Shown: in pieces, positions 54,347 to 63,760 of the stretch
Position numbering within the stretch: the first letter of the stretch is position 1
Layout of the letters: every line of letters starts with the position of its first letter
Assembly (NCBI RefSeq): GCF_045635475.1
Contig: NZ_JBJGXI010000001.1
Span: 248,001-312,000, forward strand
Direction of reading: 5' to 3'
Length of the DNA: 64,000 nt
Source of the DNA: JBJGXI01 sp045635475
Lineage (GTDB): Bacteria > Bacillota > Bacilli > Bacillales > Amphibacillaceae
The notes under the pieces: generated by a model
What the model saw: the letters and a program-made list of their open reading frames with translations, nothing else
What the model was told of the DNA's origin: nothing
The model's database searches: none
Translations under genes and position numbers: made by a program

Positions 54347-55495
54347 ATGTTAATCAAACCACATGGCGGCGTACTCGTAAACAGAGAGGTAAAAGGAAAA
54401 GAAAGAGAGACAGCTGTTAGCCAAGCAGAATCATTAAAATCACTACAACTATCCGCATGGGCAATTTCTGATTTAGAGCTTATCGGGATTGGTGGTTTTA
54501 GCCCACTTACTGGATTTATGAGTCAAGCGGATTATGAAGGTGTTGTACATAACACGCGTTTGGCGGATGGTACGGTTTGGAGTATTCCGATTACACTGGC
54601 GGTTACGATAGAACAAGCAAATCAGTACCAGGTTGGTGAAACGATTGCGCTTCAAGGCGAAGATGGTGTTGTTTACGGTACGCTACAAGTCGAAGAAAAA
54701 TACAATTATGATAAAAAACTTGAAGCAGAAAAAGTATACGGAACAACCGACGAAGCACATGCTGGTGTTCAAAAGTTATACGAACGTGGCGATGTATATC
54801 TAGCTGGCCCGATCACGCTATTAAACCGTCCAGATCATAGTGATTTCGCCGATTTCTACATGGATCCTGCTGAGACACGTCAGATGTTTGCAGATCTTGG
54901 TTGGAAAACAATTGTAGGTTTCCAAACTAGAAATCCAGTCCATCGTGCCCATGAATACATTCAAAAATGCGCGCTTGAGGCTGTTGATGGTTTGTTGTTA
55001 AACCCATTGGTAGGTGAAACGAAATCAGATGATATCTCTGCAGAAGTTCGTATGGAAAGCTATCAAGTAATTCTGAAACACTACTATCCGGCTGACCGCA
55101 CAAGACTAGTCATCTACCCGGCTGCGATGCGCTATGCTGGACCAAAAGAAGCGATCCTACATGCAATCGTACGTAAAAACTATGGCTGTACCCACTTTAT
55201 TGTTGGTCGAGATCACGCTGGTGTTGGTGATTATTATGGCACGTACGAGGCACAAGAATTTGTCACTCAATTTGAAGATGAGTTAGGCATTCAATTCTTC
55301 AAATTTGAACATGCTTTCTTTTGTACGGAATGTGGCAACATGGGATCGGCAAAAACATGCCCGCACGATAAACAATTCCATGTGCATTTAAGTGGTACAA
55401 AGGTTCGTGAAATGCTACGTAATGGACAAAAGCCGCCGAAAGAATTTTCTCGTCCAGAAGTTGCAGAAGTGTTAATCAGAGGCATGCAAGACTAA
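54347..55495 (+). CDS. sat: Sulfate adenylyltransferase (ATP sulfurylase)
   Basis: A 382-residue homo-oligomeric enzyme making adenosine-5'-phosphosulfate from ATP and sulfate. ATG at 54347 follows GGGAGGA; earlier in-frame TTG has no site. Key motifs are FQTRNPVHRAHEY (about 198-210, ATP-phosphate binding), GRDHAGVGDYYGTYE, and FFCTECGNMGSAKTCPHD with a possible metal-binding Cys set. It starts the sat-transporter-cysC order found in Bacillales. Nearby cytosolic sulfatases would supply its sulfate. Confidence 0.96.
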   Translation: MLIKPHGGVLVNREVKGKERETAVSQAESLKSLQLSAWAISDLELIGIGGFSPLTGFMSQADYEGVVHNTRLADGTVWSIPITLAVTIEQANQYQVGETIALQGEDGVVYGTLQVEEKYNYDKKLEAEKVYGTTDEAHAGVQKLYERGDVYLAGPITLLNRPDHSDFADFYMDPAETRQMFADLGWKTIVGFQTRNPVHRAHEYIQKCALEAVDGLLLNPLVGETKSDDISAEVRMESYQVILKHYYPADRTRLVIYPAAMRYAGPKEAILHAIVRKNYGCTHFIVGRDHAGVGDYYGTYEAQEFVTQFEDELGIQFFKFEHAFFCTECGNMGSAKTCPHDKQFHVHLSGTKVREMLRNGQKPPKEFSRPEVAEVLIRGMQD

Positions 55496-55504
55496 TTACT
55501 AGGA

Positions 55505-55990
55505 ATGGATGATGTTCCGTTGACATGGGAAATGGCGTTTGTCTCACTGATGGATATTGATATGTTAGTCGGGCTACTCTTAGAAGTAGCTCGACCTGAT
55601 ATGATTATCTTTGCCGTATTAATTATCTTTTTAATAACGGGAATCTTAACGGCAGAAGAAGCGGTGCAAGGCTTTTCAAACCAAGGGATGTTGACGATTG
55701 CTTTGTTGTTTATCGTAGCTGGGGCGGTGCAAAACAGTGGCTTAATTGATCAATTGAGGGATACCCATTACGATCCCGTGAATATATATCTGAACTATTC
55801 GTAAAAGACTCTTTTCCTTTTATCAACCACACCTTCGGCAATTTATATCACCCCAATCGGATATCAAACGAACCAGATTGTCTATGGACCTGGTGGGTAT
55901 AAATTTAAAGATTATATTAAAGTAGGAACACCACTAAATATCATCGTGATGGTGATGACAGTTACGATTACCTATCTATGGTGGTACTGA
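55505..55990 (+). pseudogene. SLC13-type transporter with large internal deletion
   Basis: The first 75 codons form an intact SLC13/DASS N-terminus (LITGILTAEEAVQGFSNQGM, then LFIVAGAVQNSGLID). After RDTHYDP the frame drifts and stops at 55802-55804. From about 55810 another frame carries the family's C-terminus (TPSAIYITPIGYQTN, then YGPGGYKFKDYIKVG) to a TGA at 55988-55990. Roughly 400 central residues are missing. Its place between sat and cysC suggests a former sulfate permease. Confidence 0.8.
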
Positions 55991-56005
55991 GACGAGGAGG
56001 TAAAA

Positions 56006-56611
56006 ATGATGACAAAATCAACCAATATCCAATGGCATGACTCTAAGGTAACAAAGGCTGAACGCCAACAAATGAAAGGTCATAAAAGTGCCGTATTATG
56101 GTTCACAGGTTTATCCGGCTCAGGCAAATCAACCATATCAGCAGAATTAGAAAAACAATTGCACAACATGGGCATTCACACGTACCGTTTGGATGGAGAT
56201 AATGTCCGACACGGCTTGAACAATAATTTAGGATTTAGTGCAAAGGACCGCACAGAGAATATCCGCCGTGTGGGAGAAGTATCAAAGCTAATGGTCGACG
56301 CCGGTGTGGTTACACTTAGTGCGTTTATTTCTCCGTATTCAAAAGACCGTTATAACGTGCGTCAGATGTTAGAAGCAGGTGAATTCGTAGAAGTCTATGT
56401 CAAGTGTAGCCTAGAAGCAGCCGAAGAACGTGATCCAAAAGGCTTGTACAAAAAAGCACGTGCAGGTGAGATTAAAGGCTTTACTGGTATTGACGATCCT
56501 TACGAAGAGCCGGTCAACCCTGAAGTAACCGTGAAAACTGATAAGGAGACAGTCGAAGAATCCGTAGCAGTGATTGTTGAGTATTTGAAGGTGGAAGGGT
56601 ATATTTTGTGA
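56006..56611 (+). CDS. cysC: Adenylylsulfate (APS) kinase
   Basis: A 201-residue kinase that phosphorylates APS to PAPS. Walker A is GLSGSGKSTISAEL (about 35-48), then RLDGDNVRHGLNNNLGFS and ENIRRVGEVSKLMVDAG; the lid region includes KCSLEAAEERDPKGLYKKAR. Two adjacent ATGs (56006, 56009) follow AGGAGGT. It forms the sulfate-activation pair with sat. No PAPS reductase gene is visible, so reduction or sulfotransfer must be encoded elsewhere. Confidence 0.96.
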   Translation: MMTKSTNIQWHDSKVTKAERQQMKGHKSAVLWFTGLSGSGKSTISAELEKQLHNMGIHTYRLDGDNVRHGLNNNLGFSAKDRTENIRRVGEVSKLMVDAGVVTLSAFISPYSKDRYNVRQMLEAGEFVEVYVKCSLEAAEERDPKGLYKKARAGEIKGFTGIDDPYEEPVNPEVTVKTDKETVEESVAVIVEYLKVEGYIL

Positions 56612-56680
56612 AAGCACCCTTCAAGACGAAGAATGAAACACTGCCTTTGGTGAGAAAAGTATTTTCTGTGGAAACCGTAT

Positions 56681-56714
56681 AGCCCCCTTAGATTGCTAAT
56701 CAAAGGGGGGGGCT
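56681..56714 (+). terminator. Probable terminator after cysC
   Basis: AGCCCCCTT at 56681-56689 pairs with AAGGGGG..GCT in 56703-56714; the 3' arm has eight G's against five C's. No strong T-run. Confidence 0.5.
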
Positions 56715-57036
56715 TGCATTTAATTGATCTTTGAATCTATCATTGTTGTTACAGATCTTATACATAGTGTCGGTCGCGGAGCGTGAACAGTCGAATCGAT
56801 TTGCACGTGTAGGGAGAGCATTTACAATTGTCATACTTAGTTCTAGGATATTACGATAAAGATATAGGCTCTTCAACATATGCTTCATCTATAGAATAAA
56901 TAATTGGTCTTTTCCCATCAGTCTTCACAACACCGTATTGCTTAAATCTCCATTTTTATCAATTGTTTTGACTTACCAGCAATGGTAGATAGATCCGATA
57001 CCGTAAGCCCGGCCAAGAAATATTTTAATAGCACTA
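56715..57036. other. Gene-free stretch with a coding-like - strand remnant
   Basis: On the - strand around 56864-56965, about 33 codons read as protein (WRFKQYGVVKTDGKRPIIYS, then IDEAYVEEPISLS-stop) without a start. Family not recognised. The rest shows no feature. Confidence 0.35.
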
Positions 57037-57702
57037 TTATTGATATTTAGGTATTCTCCTTGATAGATGATTTACTTTAACACTATGATTCAAATGTTGT
57101 ATATAGTTAACACAAATTACATTTGTCGTATTATTTTCTGTATCTAAGAATAATCTTGTTATGCCACAATTAGCCATATGAAAATAAAGCCTTGATTCTT
57201 CAGGAATATGCAACAACTGCTTTAACAGTTCTGTACCTGATTTTCCATGCGTCACTACTAAGAGCGTTTTTATTTTTCGTTTGGAAGCAACCTGAATGAT
57301 CTGTTCTGATATCACTTTCGTGCGATTATATAATTCCACTTTACTTTCTTGCTTATAATGCCTAGCCCATCCATCAACATCAACTTCTATTGGTAGTTCA
57401 ATCCTAGGAAAATCAGCGATGATACAAGAGCGACTTAAGCCTACTTCTTCCCATCCATAACCATGTTCCGATAGATTAATTAAAGCTTTAATAGGTGTAT
57501 TTCGATTGTCCGCAATGATATTTGCCGTTTCCAACGCTCTATGCATAGGACTACACCAAAATTCATCTATTTTTTCATCTTTTAACTCCGCTGCTGCTAA
57601 AATAGCCTGTTCTCTTCCGTTAGTAGACAGCTTACTATCCCACGAAGTAGAAGCATTGATGTTGTGAAGAGATTCACCGTGACGAACTAAAATAAGTTCC
57701 AA
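57037..57702 (-). CDS. Histidine phosphatase superfamily protein
   Basis: A 221-residue phosphoglycerate-mutase-like phosphatase. TTG at 57702 is favoured: GGAGG lies eight bases upstream and the protein then begins directly with MELILVRHGESLHN, whose RHGE holds the phospho-accepting His. FWCSPMHRALETANII supplies the second Arg segment and VVTHGKSGTELL the second catalytic His. It acts in the cytosol on a small phosphorylated substrate, unknown. It lies 3' of a Gfo/Idh/MocA gene on the same strand, and they may be co-transcribed. Confidence 0.88.
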   Translation of the reverse strand: MELILVRHGESLHNINASTSWDSKLSTNGREQAILAAAELKDEKIDEFWCSPMHRALETANIIADNRNTPIKALINLSEHGYGWEEVGLSRSCIIADFPRIELPIEVDVDGWARHYKQESKVELYNRTKVISEQIIQVASKRKIKTLLVVTHGKSGTELLKQLLHIPEESRLYFHMANCGITRLFLDTENNTTNVICVNYIQHLNHSVKVNHLSRRIPKYQ

Positions 57703-57797
57703 TTTGATTACCTCCAAATAATGGTTGCTGTTCATTTTAACATTTAAATTTACGAACTAATTTTCGTTAGGTTTATTTCTCCTAAGTAGCTCATCAA

Positions 57798-57956
57798 TTA
57801 CCAAAATAATACTGCTGAAATCGAAGTATAAATAGTTGTTGCGCTAACCTCTATTCCAAACAACGAAAATTTTCCATCCAGTGGAGCTATCAAACCGATC
57901 AAAATACTCGGAAAATTGGACAGTAGATTTTTTCTAAACTCAAATTTCTCACTTTC
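57798..57956 (-). pseudogene. Coding-like remnant between two - strand genes
   Basis: About 52 codons without a start read ESEKFEFRKNLLSNFPSILI, then GLIAPLDGKFSLFGIEVSAT, ending TTIYTSISAVLFW-stop. The composition suggests the end of a membrane protein. Not recognised; probably a relic. Confidence 0.35.
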
Positions 57957-58971
57957 ATTCTAGATGACTAATACCTTCTTCTAATATTTCTATCTGACGA
58001 ATTGTTTCCTCATCTTTTACAATTTTGTCTTTACCATGGATGATAGTTTGATAAATTCCCTCATATATTCTGCTGTAATCGCCAATTTCTGAAACAACTT
58101 TCTCTTCATGATATCCACCATCTTCGTCAATATATGTTAATACACCATAATGTTCTGGAAGGTCTATCCCGAAATCTGTATTTGTTGGCATATAAAATAA
58201 TTTTAAGTGCTCTTCTTGTCGGTCTTTGGTTTGCTTAACAAACACTCCCTTTTTACCATAAACCACAAAACTCGGGCGCTCTTTTAAGCGGAAAAAACTT
58301 GATTTAACAGAAACCTTCAAGCTCTCTTCATAATAAAAGTCCAAATCAAAGTAATCATTCATTCGATTGTTTCCTAGCAGCTGGCGAACATCATAATCAA
58401 CTTTGCTAGGATTTCCAAAATAGGAAAGAACTTGATCGACTGTATGACAACCATGACCGTACAAATAACTATTAATCCGAGAAAAGTGATGTGTGTGTTC
58501 GGGAGTCTCGGGGCGATAATAATCAAAATGCATCTCAACTTCAAAAACATCTCCTAAAACACCACTATTAATTACTTTCTGAACCGTTAGAAAATCTGAG
58601 TCAAAACGTCTATTTTGGTAACATTGAATAAACAGGCCCTTTGCTTTTGCTAAATCAAATAATGCGCGCGCTTGTGCAGCTGTTTCAGTGAATGGCTTTT
58701 CTACAAGCACATTTTTGTTGTGGTTTAGCGCCTCTAATGCTAATTCATAATGGCTCTCTGAAGATGTACTCACGACAACTAGCTGAATTTCCGAATCATT
58801 CCATACGTCATTAATATTATTTACATAAGTCACATTCTCTAATTTTTCCCAATCATAGTTGTTGCTACGGGAAAAAATTGTTTTAATACGAATATTCTTA
58901 TTCTTAGTTGAAAATGGAATATGGTATCGATTGGTACTCTTTCCGTTACCAATATAAGCGATCGTTAACAT
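57955..58971 (-). CDS. Gfo/Idh/MocA-family oxidoreductase
   Basis: A 338-residue member with IAYIGNGKSTNRYHIPF at the N-terminus (GNGKS in place of strict GxGxxG), NVLVEKPFTETAAQA (about 89-103), and YGHGCHTVDQVLSYFG (about 168-183). The overall form resembles YvaA/IolW-type inositol or sugar dehydrogenases. CGGAGGG precedes the ATG. It is the only member on the - strand and lies away from the two importer operons, so it need not belong to the same pathway. Confidence 0.9.
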   Translation of the reverse strand: MLTIAYIGNGKSTNRYHIPFSTKNKNIRIKTIFSRSNNYDWEKLENVTYVNNINDVWNDSEIQLVVVSTSSESHYELALEALNHNKNVLVEKPFTETAAQARALFDLAKAKGLFIQCYQNRRFDSDFLTVQKVINSGVLGDVFEVEMHFDYYRPETPEHTHHFSRINSYLYGHGCHTVDQVLSYFGNPSKVDYDVRQLLGNNRMNDYFDLDFYYEESLKVSVKSSFFRLKERPSFVVYGKKGVFVKQTKDRQEEHLKLFYMPTNTDFGIDLPEHYGVLTYIDEDGGYHEEKVVSEIGDYSRIYEGIYQTIIHGKDKIVKDEETIRQIEILEEGISHLE

Positions 58972-59338
58972 CTTGTAATTCCCTCCGTTAATTCTTAGGT
59001 TTGTGCATAGAAATGCGTGGACTGTTTCGCTGTCTTCTATTATAACACGGCTTTATTTGAGTGCTTGTGGTTACTTTCGTGATGTTTGCATATCGATTGG
59101 GGAGAAGTTAATATGTTGAATGTGTCTTTTGGGGTTATGGCTGTGTTGTGGTTTGCAGGTTTTTATCCATATCCTCCAAAGTAAAAAAAAAGCCTCATTT
59201 GAACTAGCATCCTACCGCTTGACTACGAAATATTTTCATCTGTAAATGCGCACCCAATAAAACCAATCTCCAAAGAAATGCCTCAAACGGTATGTCGATT
59301 ACGAAAAAAGTATTGGCTACGTCTTGGATCTATGCTGG
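58972..59338. other. Intergenic region, no clear gene
   Basis: Contains a 23-codon hydrophobic frame at 59112-59183 with GGGGAG upstream, too short to support. No RNA gene or terminator was recognised. Confidence 0.4.
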
Positions 59339-59566
59339 TTTCACTTCCCGAAGTTTTTCATAATTTGTCGGTTAGGGTATGACTCTGGACAAGTAAGAGT
59401 AATTGTACATTTTAAAAGTACAATTTACGGGGTTACGGGGATCATATCATAGACCATATTGATGATTTTTCCATGATAGAAAAACTAATAAATGTAAGTA
59501 TAACTACAAACATGGTTATGCGGGTTGTAGTTACAATCGCCGTGTGGTTACCGCCACGCGGCTTTT
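59339..59566 (+). repeat. Long direct repeat, left copy, with REP-like end
   Basis: About 226 bases nearly identical to 63179-63405. It starts with TCACTTCCCGAAG, contains the stem AATTGTAC/GTACAATT, and ends with the terminator-like stem GCCGTGTGG/GCCACGCGGC followed by T's. By eye there are under a dozen differences, mostly at the left end. No protein is encoded. It flanks the beta-helix gene on its upstream side. Confidence 0.85.
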
Positions 59567-59829
59567 TAACACATTTGGAAAGTATTAAATTTTAGCCGAG
59601 AAGTGAATTCGACTTAGCAAAAAATTTAACGTCCAAAATATCACAGAACCCATCCGTGCAGACTAATAGCCAATTCTCCCTAATAAACAAGTTACATACA
59701 AAGGGATCTTAATCCCACTGATTTTTATCGTGTTTTCCAAGCATTTCGCAGATCTAATCAAATCAAACCTAAACAAAATTAAAAATCCCATAGGTCAGCC
59801 TCGCGCTGTGGAATCATACAGATGTGTAA

Positions 59830-59930
59830 AATATTTTCTGGAGTTTGGTGAGAATGCTGATGGTGCAAGTGTGTGGAGAACGACATCTTTTGACAATATT
59901 CGGGAAGTGACAGGCACCCTCCCAATATGA
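59830..59930 (+). mobile_element. RAYT tail and REP-like right end, left unit
   Basis: The frame KYFLEFGENADGASVWRTTS, then FDNIREVTGTLPI-stop, matches the tail of the relic at 63761-63975. TCGGGAAGTGACAGGCACC at 59900-59918 is the inverted partner of the left end GGTG..TCACTTCCCGA. It closes the upstream unit that starts at 59339. Confidence 0.65.
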
Positions 59931-60112
59931 CATAAAAATCTACATATTAGATATAAAAGAGATCGCATTACATATACATATTTAATGTTGTAGTCAAGAT
60001 ATTTTTCATTTCAACAAAAGTGACTACAATTTGAGTATTAAAGGAGGTAAGTAAGCGGTTTCGTATTGAGTGTTTAGTGTTTTTTGAACAAAAAAATGAG
60101 AGGAGTAATGCG

Positions 60113-63100
60113 GTGAAAAAGGGAGTATTTGTCGTAGCTGTTATGCTAAGCATTATTATTATCACTGTGCTGAGTACCTCAGAGAAAACTACGGTTGTCA
60201 ATGCTGCAACCAATCTTTTAAATGGTGGCTTTGAAGCGGACGATGGTGGTTGTCCACAATATTGGAGCTGTCACACCTATGGAACTGGTGGAACAACTAG
60301 TAGAGGTTCAAATTCGTATGAAGGGAATTGGTCTGGGAAATTAAGTGACCAGAATAATGATAGCGGTCAGCTTTTTGCTCAGGAAGTTTCGGCATCGCCA
60401 GGTACGATATTTGAGGTATCGGCATGGCATAATACGAATCAATTGAGTACGAAGCCATATATTCGTGTGAAGTATGAGGATGCTAACGGGGATGAAATAA
60501 GTCATGAAGATTTGTATGGCACCAGTGGCACACATGGATGGGAAGAAATTAGTGGAACTACCTCGCCTGCCCCGCCTGGAACAGCAACAATCCAAGTGAA
60601 TCTAACGATGTGGGAAACATCAGGCACCGTCTTGTGGGATGATGTGAAGCTGACAATTGTTAGTGGAAGTAATTTGATTTACGGTGGCTTTGAAGCAGAC
60701 GATGGTGGTTGTCCACAATATTGGAGCTGTCATACTTATGGAACTGGCGGATCAACCGGTAGAGATACAAATGGATATCTTGGGGATTGGTCAGGGAAAT
60801 TGAGTGACCAGGATACCGATAATGGTCAGCTTCTTGCACAGAAGGTTGCAGGAACACCTGGTGCGACATATGAAGTATCGGCATGGCATCATACCGATCA
60901 AGTAAGTGAGGTACCATATATTCGCGTGGTTTTTAAGGATGCTAACGGGGATGAAATAAGTCATGAAGATTTTCTTGGCACCAGTGGCACACATGGCTGG
61001 GAGAAAATTAGAGGAACTACTTCAGCTGCCCCAGCAGGTACAGTGATCGTCCAGGTGAACCTTACGATGTGGGAAACATCAGGCACCGTCTTGTGGGATG
61101 ATGCTAGGTTGAAAGTTGTGAGCGGTGGAAACCTACTTTATGGTGGTTTTGAAGTAGACAACGATAACGATGGATGTGCTGAACACTGGAGTTGTTTCAC
61201 GTATGGAACTGGTGGTACGATCAGCAGATCTTCAACTTCCTATCAAGGGGACTGGGCAGGTAAACTCCATGACCAGAATAACGACAGTGGTCAGCTTTTT
61301 GCACAACAGGTTGATGCATTACCAGGAACCACTTTCAACGTATCGGCATGGCATAATACGTATCAGGTAGGGACCGATCCATACATTCGCGTGAAGTTTG
61401 AGGATGCCAGTGGCAATGAAATAAGTTACGAGGATTTTGATGGCACTAGTGGATCGCACGGTTGGGAAGAAATCAGTGGAACTACCTCGGAAGCCCCACC
61501 AGGAACAGCAACCGTTCAGGTCAATTTAACGATGTGGGGAACATCGGGTGCCGTCTTGTGGGATGATGTAAGTTTGGAAATTGCTGGTGGCGGTAATCTT
61601 GGTGATGACCCTGGCGGTGGTGTGATAGATGATGGTTATGACCCTCCAGAACCGGATTACTATATTGCACCGAATGGTAACAACAATAATTCTGGAACAT
61701 CTCAAAGTAATGCTTGGGATACATTTGACTATGCCCTGTCACAGCTTCAGCCAGGTGATACGTTAGGTTTAGTGAACGGTACCTTTACAAAATCGAACTC
61801 AGGGCACCTTTACGCAAGCTGTGGTAATAATGGCGTCGTCGATGGAGATAGCGGAGATCCAATTACGATAAGAGCTGTCAACGAACGTCAAGCTTGGATT
61901 AAAGGAGACGGATCTGAGGTTCCATTACGAATCTATGATTGTTCAAACTGGAATGTTAGTGGAGTGCATGTAAGCTCAAAGGATAACAGCAGTGCCTCCG
62001 GTGCAGGGTCAGCAATTGAAGTGAAAAGATCTGATCATGTATTGGTTGACCGCGTGATTGCCGATCACAACAATCGTTATTTAAATGGTGGTCTGATCAC
62101 ATTTTCTTTATCAGACCATGTGAAAATTCAGGAATCCGAGCTTTACTATTTCCACCGAAACGGAATTGAAGGATATCGCTCTGAATATGTTACAGTGTCC
62201 AGAAATTATATCAACTCACGAGGACATTCAGATATTAGTGGAGGATACACTTCACACGGCATCTCTCAAGATGGTGGGGATGCAGCAGTAACATTCTATT
62301 ACACCTCTAATTCGATTATTGAAAACACGATCAGTGAAAATAAGAATGAAGGCTTTACCCTTGGTATTTCCGGTTTCCGTACTAATTTAGGAAATCTTTC
62401 TGCTCGTAATAACAAGCTACTCGGTTCCATTTCAATGAATGATAATCGCACAGGTGGCTTCGGGCAAACGCGTATTAGAACCAATAATCCAGATAATTCA
62501 GCAGGTCAACCAGCGAAAAATCTGTACGCTGAAAATTATTTAATTATTGATGGGGAAAGAAGAGGTGTTTCCTCCCGAGCAATTGATGGTCTGACAGTTA
62601 AAAATTTAACTGCAATTAACATCCCAGCCTATAGTGGATCTGGTGTCATTAATATTAACGGTCAACGTCAAGTAGCTGGAAACACGATTTGGCCATCCTG
62701 TCAGGAAATTGGCGGATGCTCGTATGACTTTAGTAACTCCTTATTCTTAGATAACGATGCGGAAGTAATCAGTACAAGTGGCTCCAACTTGAACTGGAGA
62801 ATTCACCATTCGAATTTCTGGAATAACAATGGTACAGGTGTTAACGAATCAATTAGTGATGGTTCCGGTAATTTACGTCATAACAGTTCAGCTGATCCGA
62901 GTGGTATTGGATTAGAGTACGGCCAATGTGTTGTATTCGTTCCAGAAAGCTCAAACATGAGTGGAGCTGGTCAAAACGGTGCAGACATTGGTGCGAATAT
63001 TTTGTATCGTTATGATGACGGTAATTTAACAAATACACCATTATGGAATCCTCAAACTGGGGAATTCCCTCACGGTGCAATTGTTAATGGACTTAATGAT

Positions 63101-63175
63101 GTCGATGGAAAATCAGCCTTTGATGTAAACGAACGACTTAATGTTAATTATAACGGCTGTAGTTTACCGTATTAG
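60113..63175 (+). CDS. Secreted right-handed beta-helix protein with three CBM-like repeats
   Basis: A 1020-residue protein. GTG at 60113 is chosen because GAGAGGAG lies upstream and a signal peptide then starts MKKGVFVVAVML, with a probable cut after VNA (about residue 31). Three tandem carbohydrate-binding-like modules of about 150 residues follow (about 33-184, 187-337, 340-493), each with GGFE..D, WSC.TYGTGG, and TMW.TSG.VLWDD. A Gly/Asp/Pro linker precedes a pectate-lyase-like parallel beta-helix (about 514-1020; YYIAPNGNNNNSGTSQSNAW, SDHVKIQESELYYFHRNGIE). It is probably a polysaccharide lyase or hydrolase. It is bracketed by repeated mobile-element sequence. Confidence 0.85.
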   Translation: MKKGVFVVAVMLSIIIITVLSTSEKTTVVNAATNLLNGGFEADDGGCPQYWSCHTYGTGGTTSRGSNSYEGNWSGKLSDQNNDSGQLFAQEVSASPGTIFEVSAWHNTNQLSTKPYIRVKYEDANGDEISHEDLYGTSGTHGWEEISGTTSPAPPGTATIQVNLTMWETSGTVLWDDVKLTIVSGSNLIYGGFEADDGGCPQYWSCHTYGTGGSTGRDTNGYLGDWSGKLSDQDTDNGQLLAQKVAGTPGATYEVSAWHHTDQVSEVPYIRVVFKDANGDEISHEDFLGTSGTHGWEKIRGTTSAAPAGTVIVQVNLTMWETSGTVLWDDARLKVVSGGNLLYGGFEVDNDNDGCAEHWSCFTYGTGGTISRSSTSYQGDWAGKLHDQNNDSGQLFAQQVDALPGTTFNVSAWHNTYQVGTDPYIRVKFEDASGNEISYEDFDGTSGSHGWEEISGTTSEAPPGTATVQVNLTMWGTSGAVLWDDVSLEIAGGGNLGDDPGGGVIDDGYDPPEPDYYIAPNGNNNNSGTSQSNAWDTFDYALSQLQPGDTLGLVNGTFTKSNSGHLYASCGNNGVVDGDSGDPITIRAVNERQAWIKGDGSEVPLRIYDCSNWNVSGVHVSSKDNSSASGAGSAIEVKRSDHVLVDRVIADHNNRYLNGGLITFSLSDHVKIQESELYYFHRNGIEGYRSEYVTVSRNYINSRGHSDISGGYTSHGISQDGGDAAVTFYYTSNSIIENTISENKNEGFTLGISGFRTNLGNLSARNNKLLGSISMNDNRTGGFGQTRIRTNNPDNSAGQPAKNLYAENYLIIDGERRGVSSRAIDGLTVKNLTAINIPAYSGSGVININGQRQVAGNTIWPSCQEIGGCSYDFSNSLFLDNDAEVISTSGSNLNWRIHHSNFWNNNGTGVNESISDGSGNLRHNSSADPSGIGLEYGQCVVFVPESSNMSGAGQNGADIGANILYRYDDGNLTNTPLWNPQTGEFPHGAIVNGLNDVDGKSAFDVNERLNVNYNGCSLPY
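60209..61590 (+). repeat. Three tandem coding repeats (about 455 bp each)
   Basis: Units at about 60209-60664, 60671-61122 and 61130-61590 encode the three CBM-like modules. Units 1 and 2 share long identical DNA stretches (for example around 60235-60270 and 60693-60728, and the TMWETSGTVLWDD segment). Unit 3 is more divergent, so the 1-2 duplication looks recent. Confidence 0.8.
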
Positions 63176-63405
63176 GTGTCACTTCCCGAAGTTTGTCACA
63201 TTGTGTCGGTTAGGGTGTGACTCTGGACAAGGAAGAGTAATTGTACATTTTAAAAGTACAATTTACGGGGTTACGGGGATCATATCATAGACCATATTGA
63301 TGATTTTTCCATGATAGAAAAACTAATAAATGTAAGTATAGCTACAAACGTGGTTAATGCGGGTTGTAGTTACAATCGCCGTGTGGTTACCGCCACGCGG
63401 CTTTT
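63175..63405 (+). repeat. Long direct repeat, right copy, with REP-like end
   Basis: GGTGTCACTTCCCGA at 63175-63189 begins on the last base of the beta-helix stop codon. From 63179 the sequence repeats 59341-59566 almost exactly, including the AATTGTAC stem and the GCCGTGTGG/GCCACGCGGC stem. The terminal hairpin may serve as the gene's terminator. Confidence 0.85.
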
Positions 63406-63760
63406 CTAATATTATACCCGGATACTAAGGACAGACTCGCACTTTTAGAGAATTCATTGTAAATTATAATCGATCAGGTGTAACATGGAAATATGGACCA
63501 GTGGGGACGGAAAGTTCTTGTGTCCCGTTTTTTGGCAGTGATTCTGGTGTGATGCACTGTCACTACTCGATGTTTTCATTATGTGGCCGTTGGACTCGAA
63601 TGGCCCTCCTAAACAAACGGTATGGCAATGATTATAGTTGTAAAAACTTAATTACTGGCAATCCTTTAAGAAACGGTATTATGACGGGGGCATTGATGCA
63701 AAGCGAGGCATGATTTAAGTAAGTCGCTATATTTACCGGAATCTGATGGGAACGAGAATA
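63406..63760. other. Eroded stretch between repeat and RAYT tail
   Basis: No credible gene. A short imperfect hairpin motif GTGGGGACGG...TTGTGTCCCG at about 63501-63528 resembles another palindromic repeat type common in Bacillus genomes. A 70-codon frame at 63501-63713 has no recognised features. Confidence 0.4.

Noticed and set aside
59112..59183. 23-codon hydrophobic frame with GGGGAG upstream
   Set aside because: Too short and without conservation evidence; it lies in an eroded region.
63501..63713. 70-codon frame near the window end
   Set aside because: No ribosome site, no family-like motif, and lies between two mobile-element relics.
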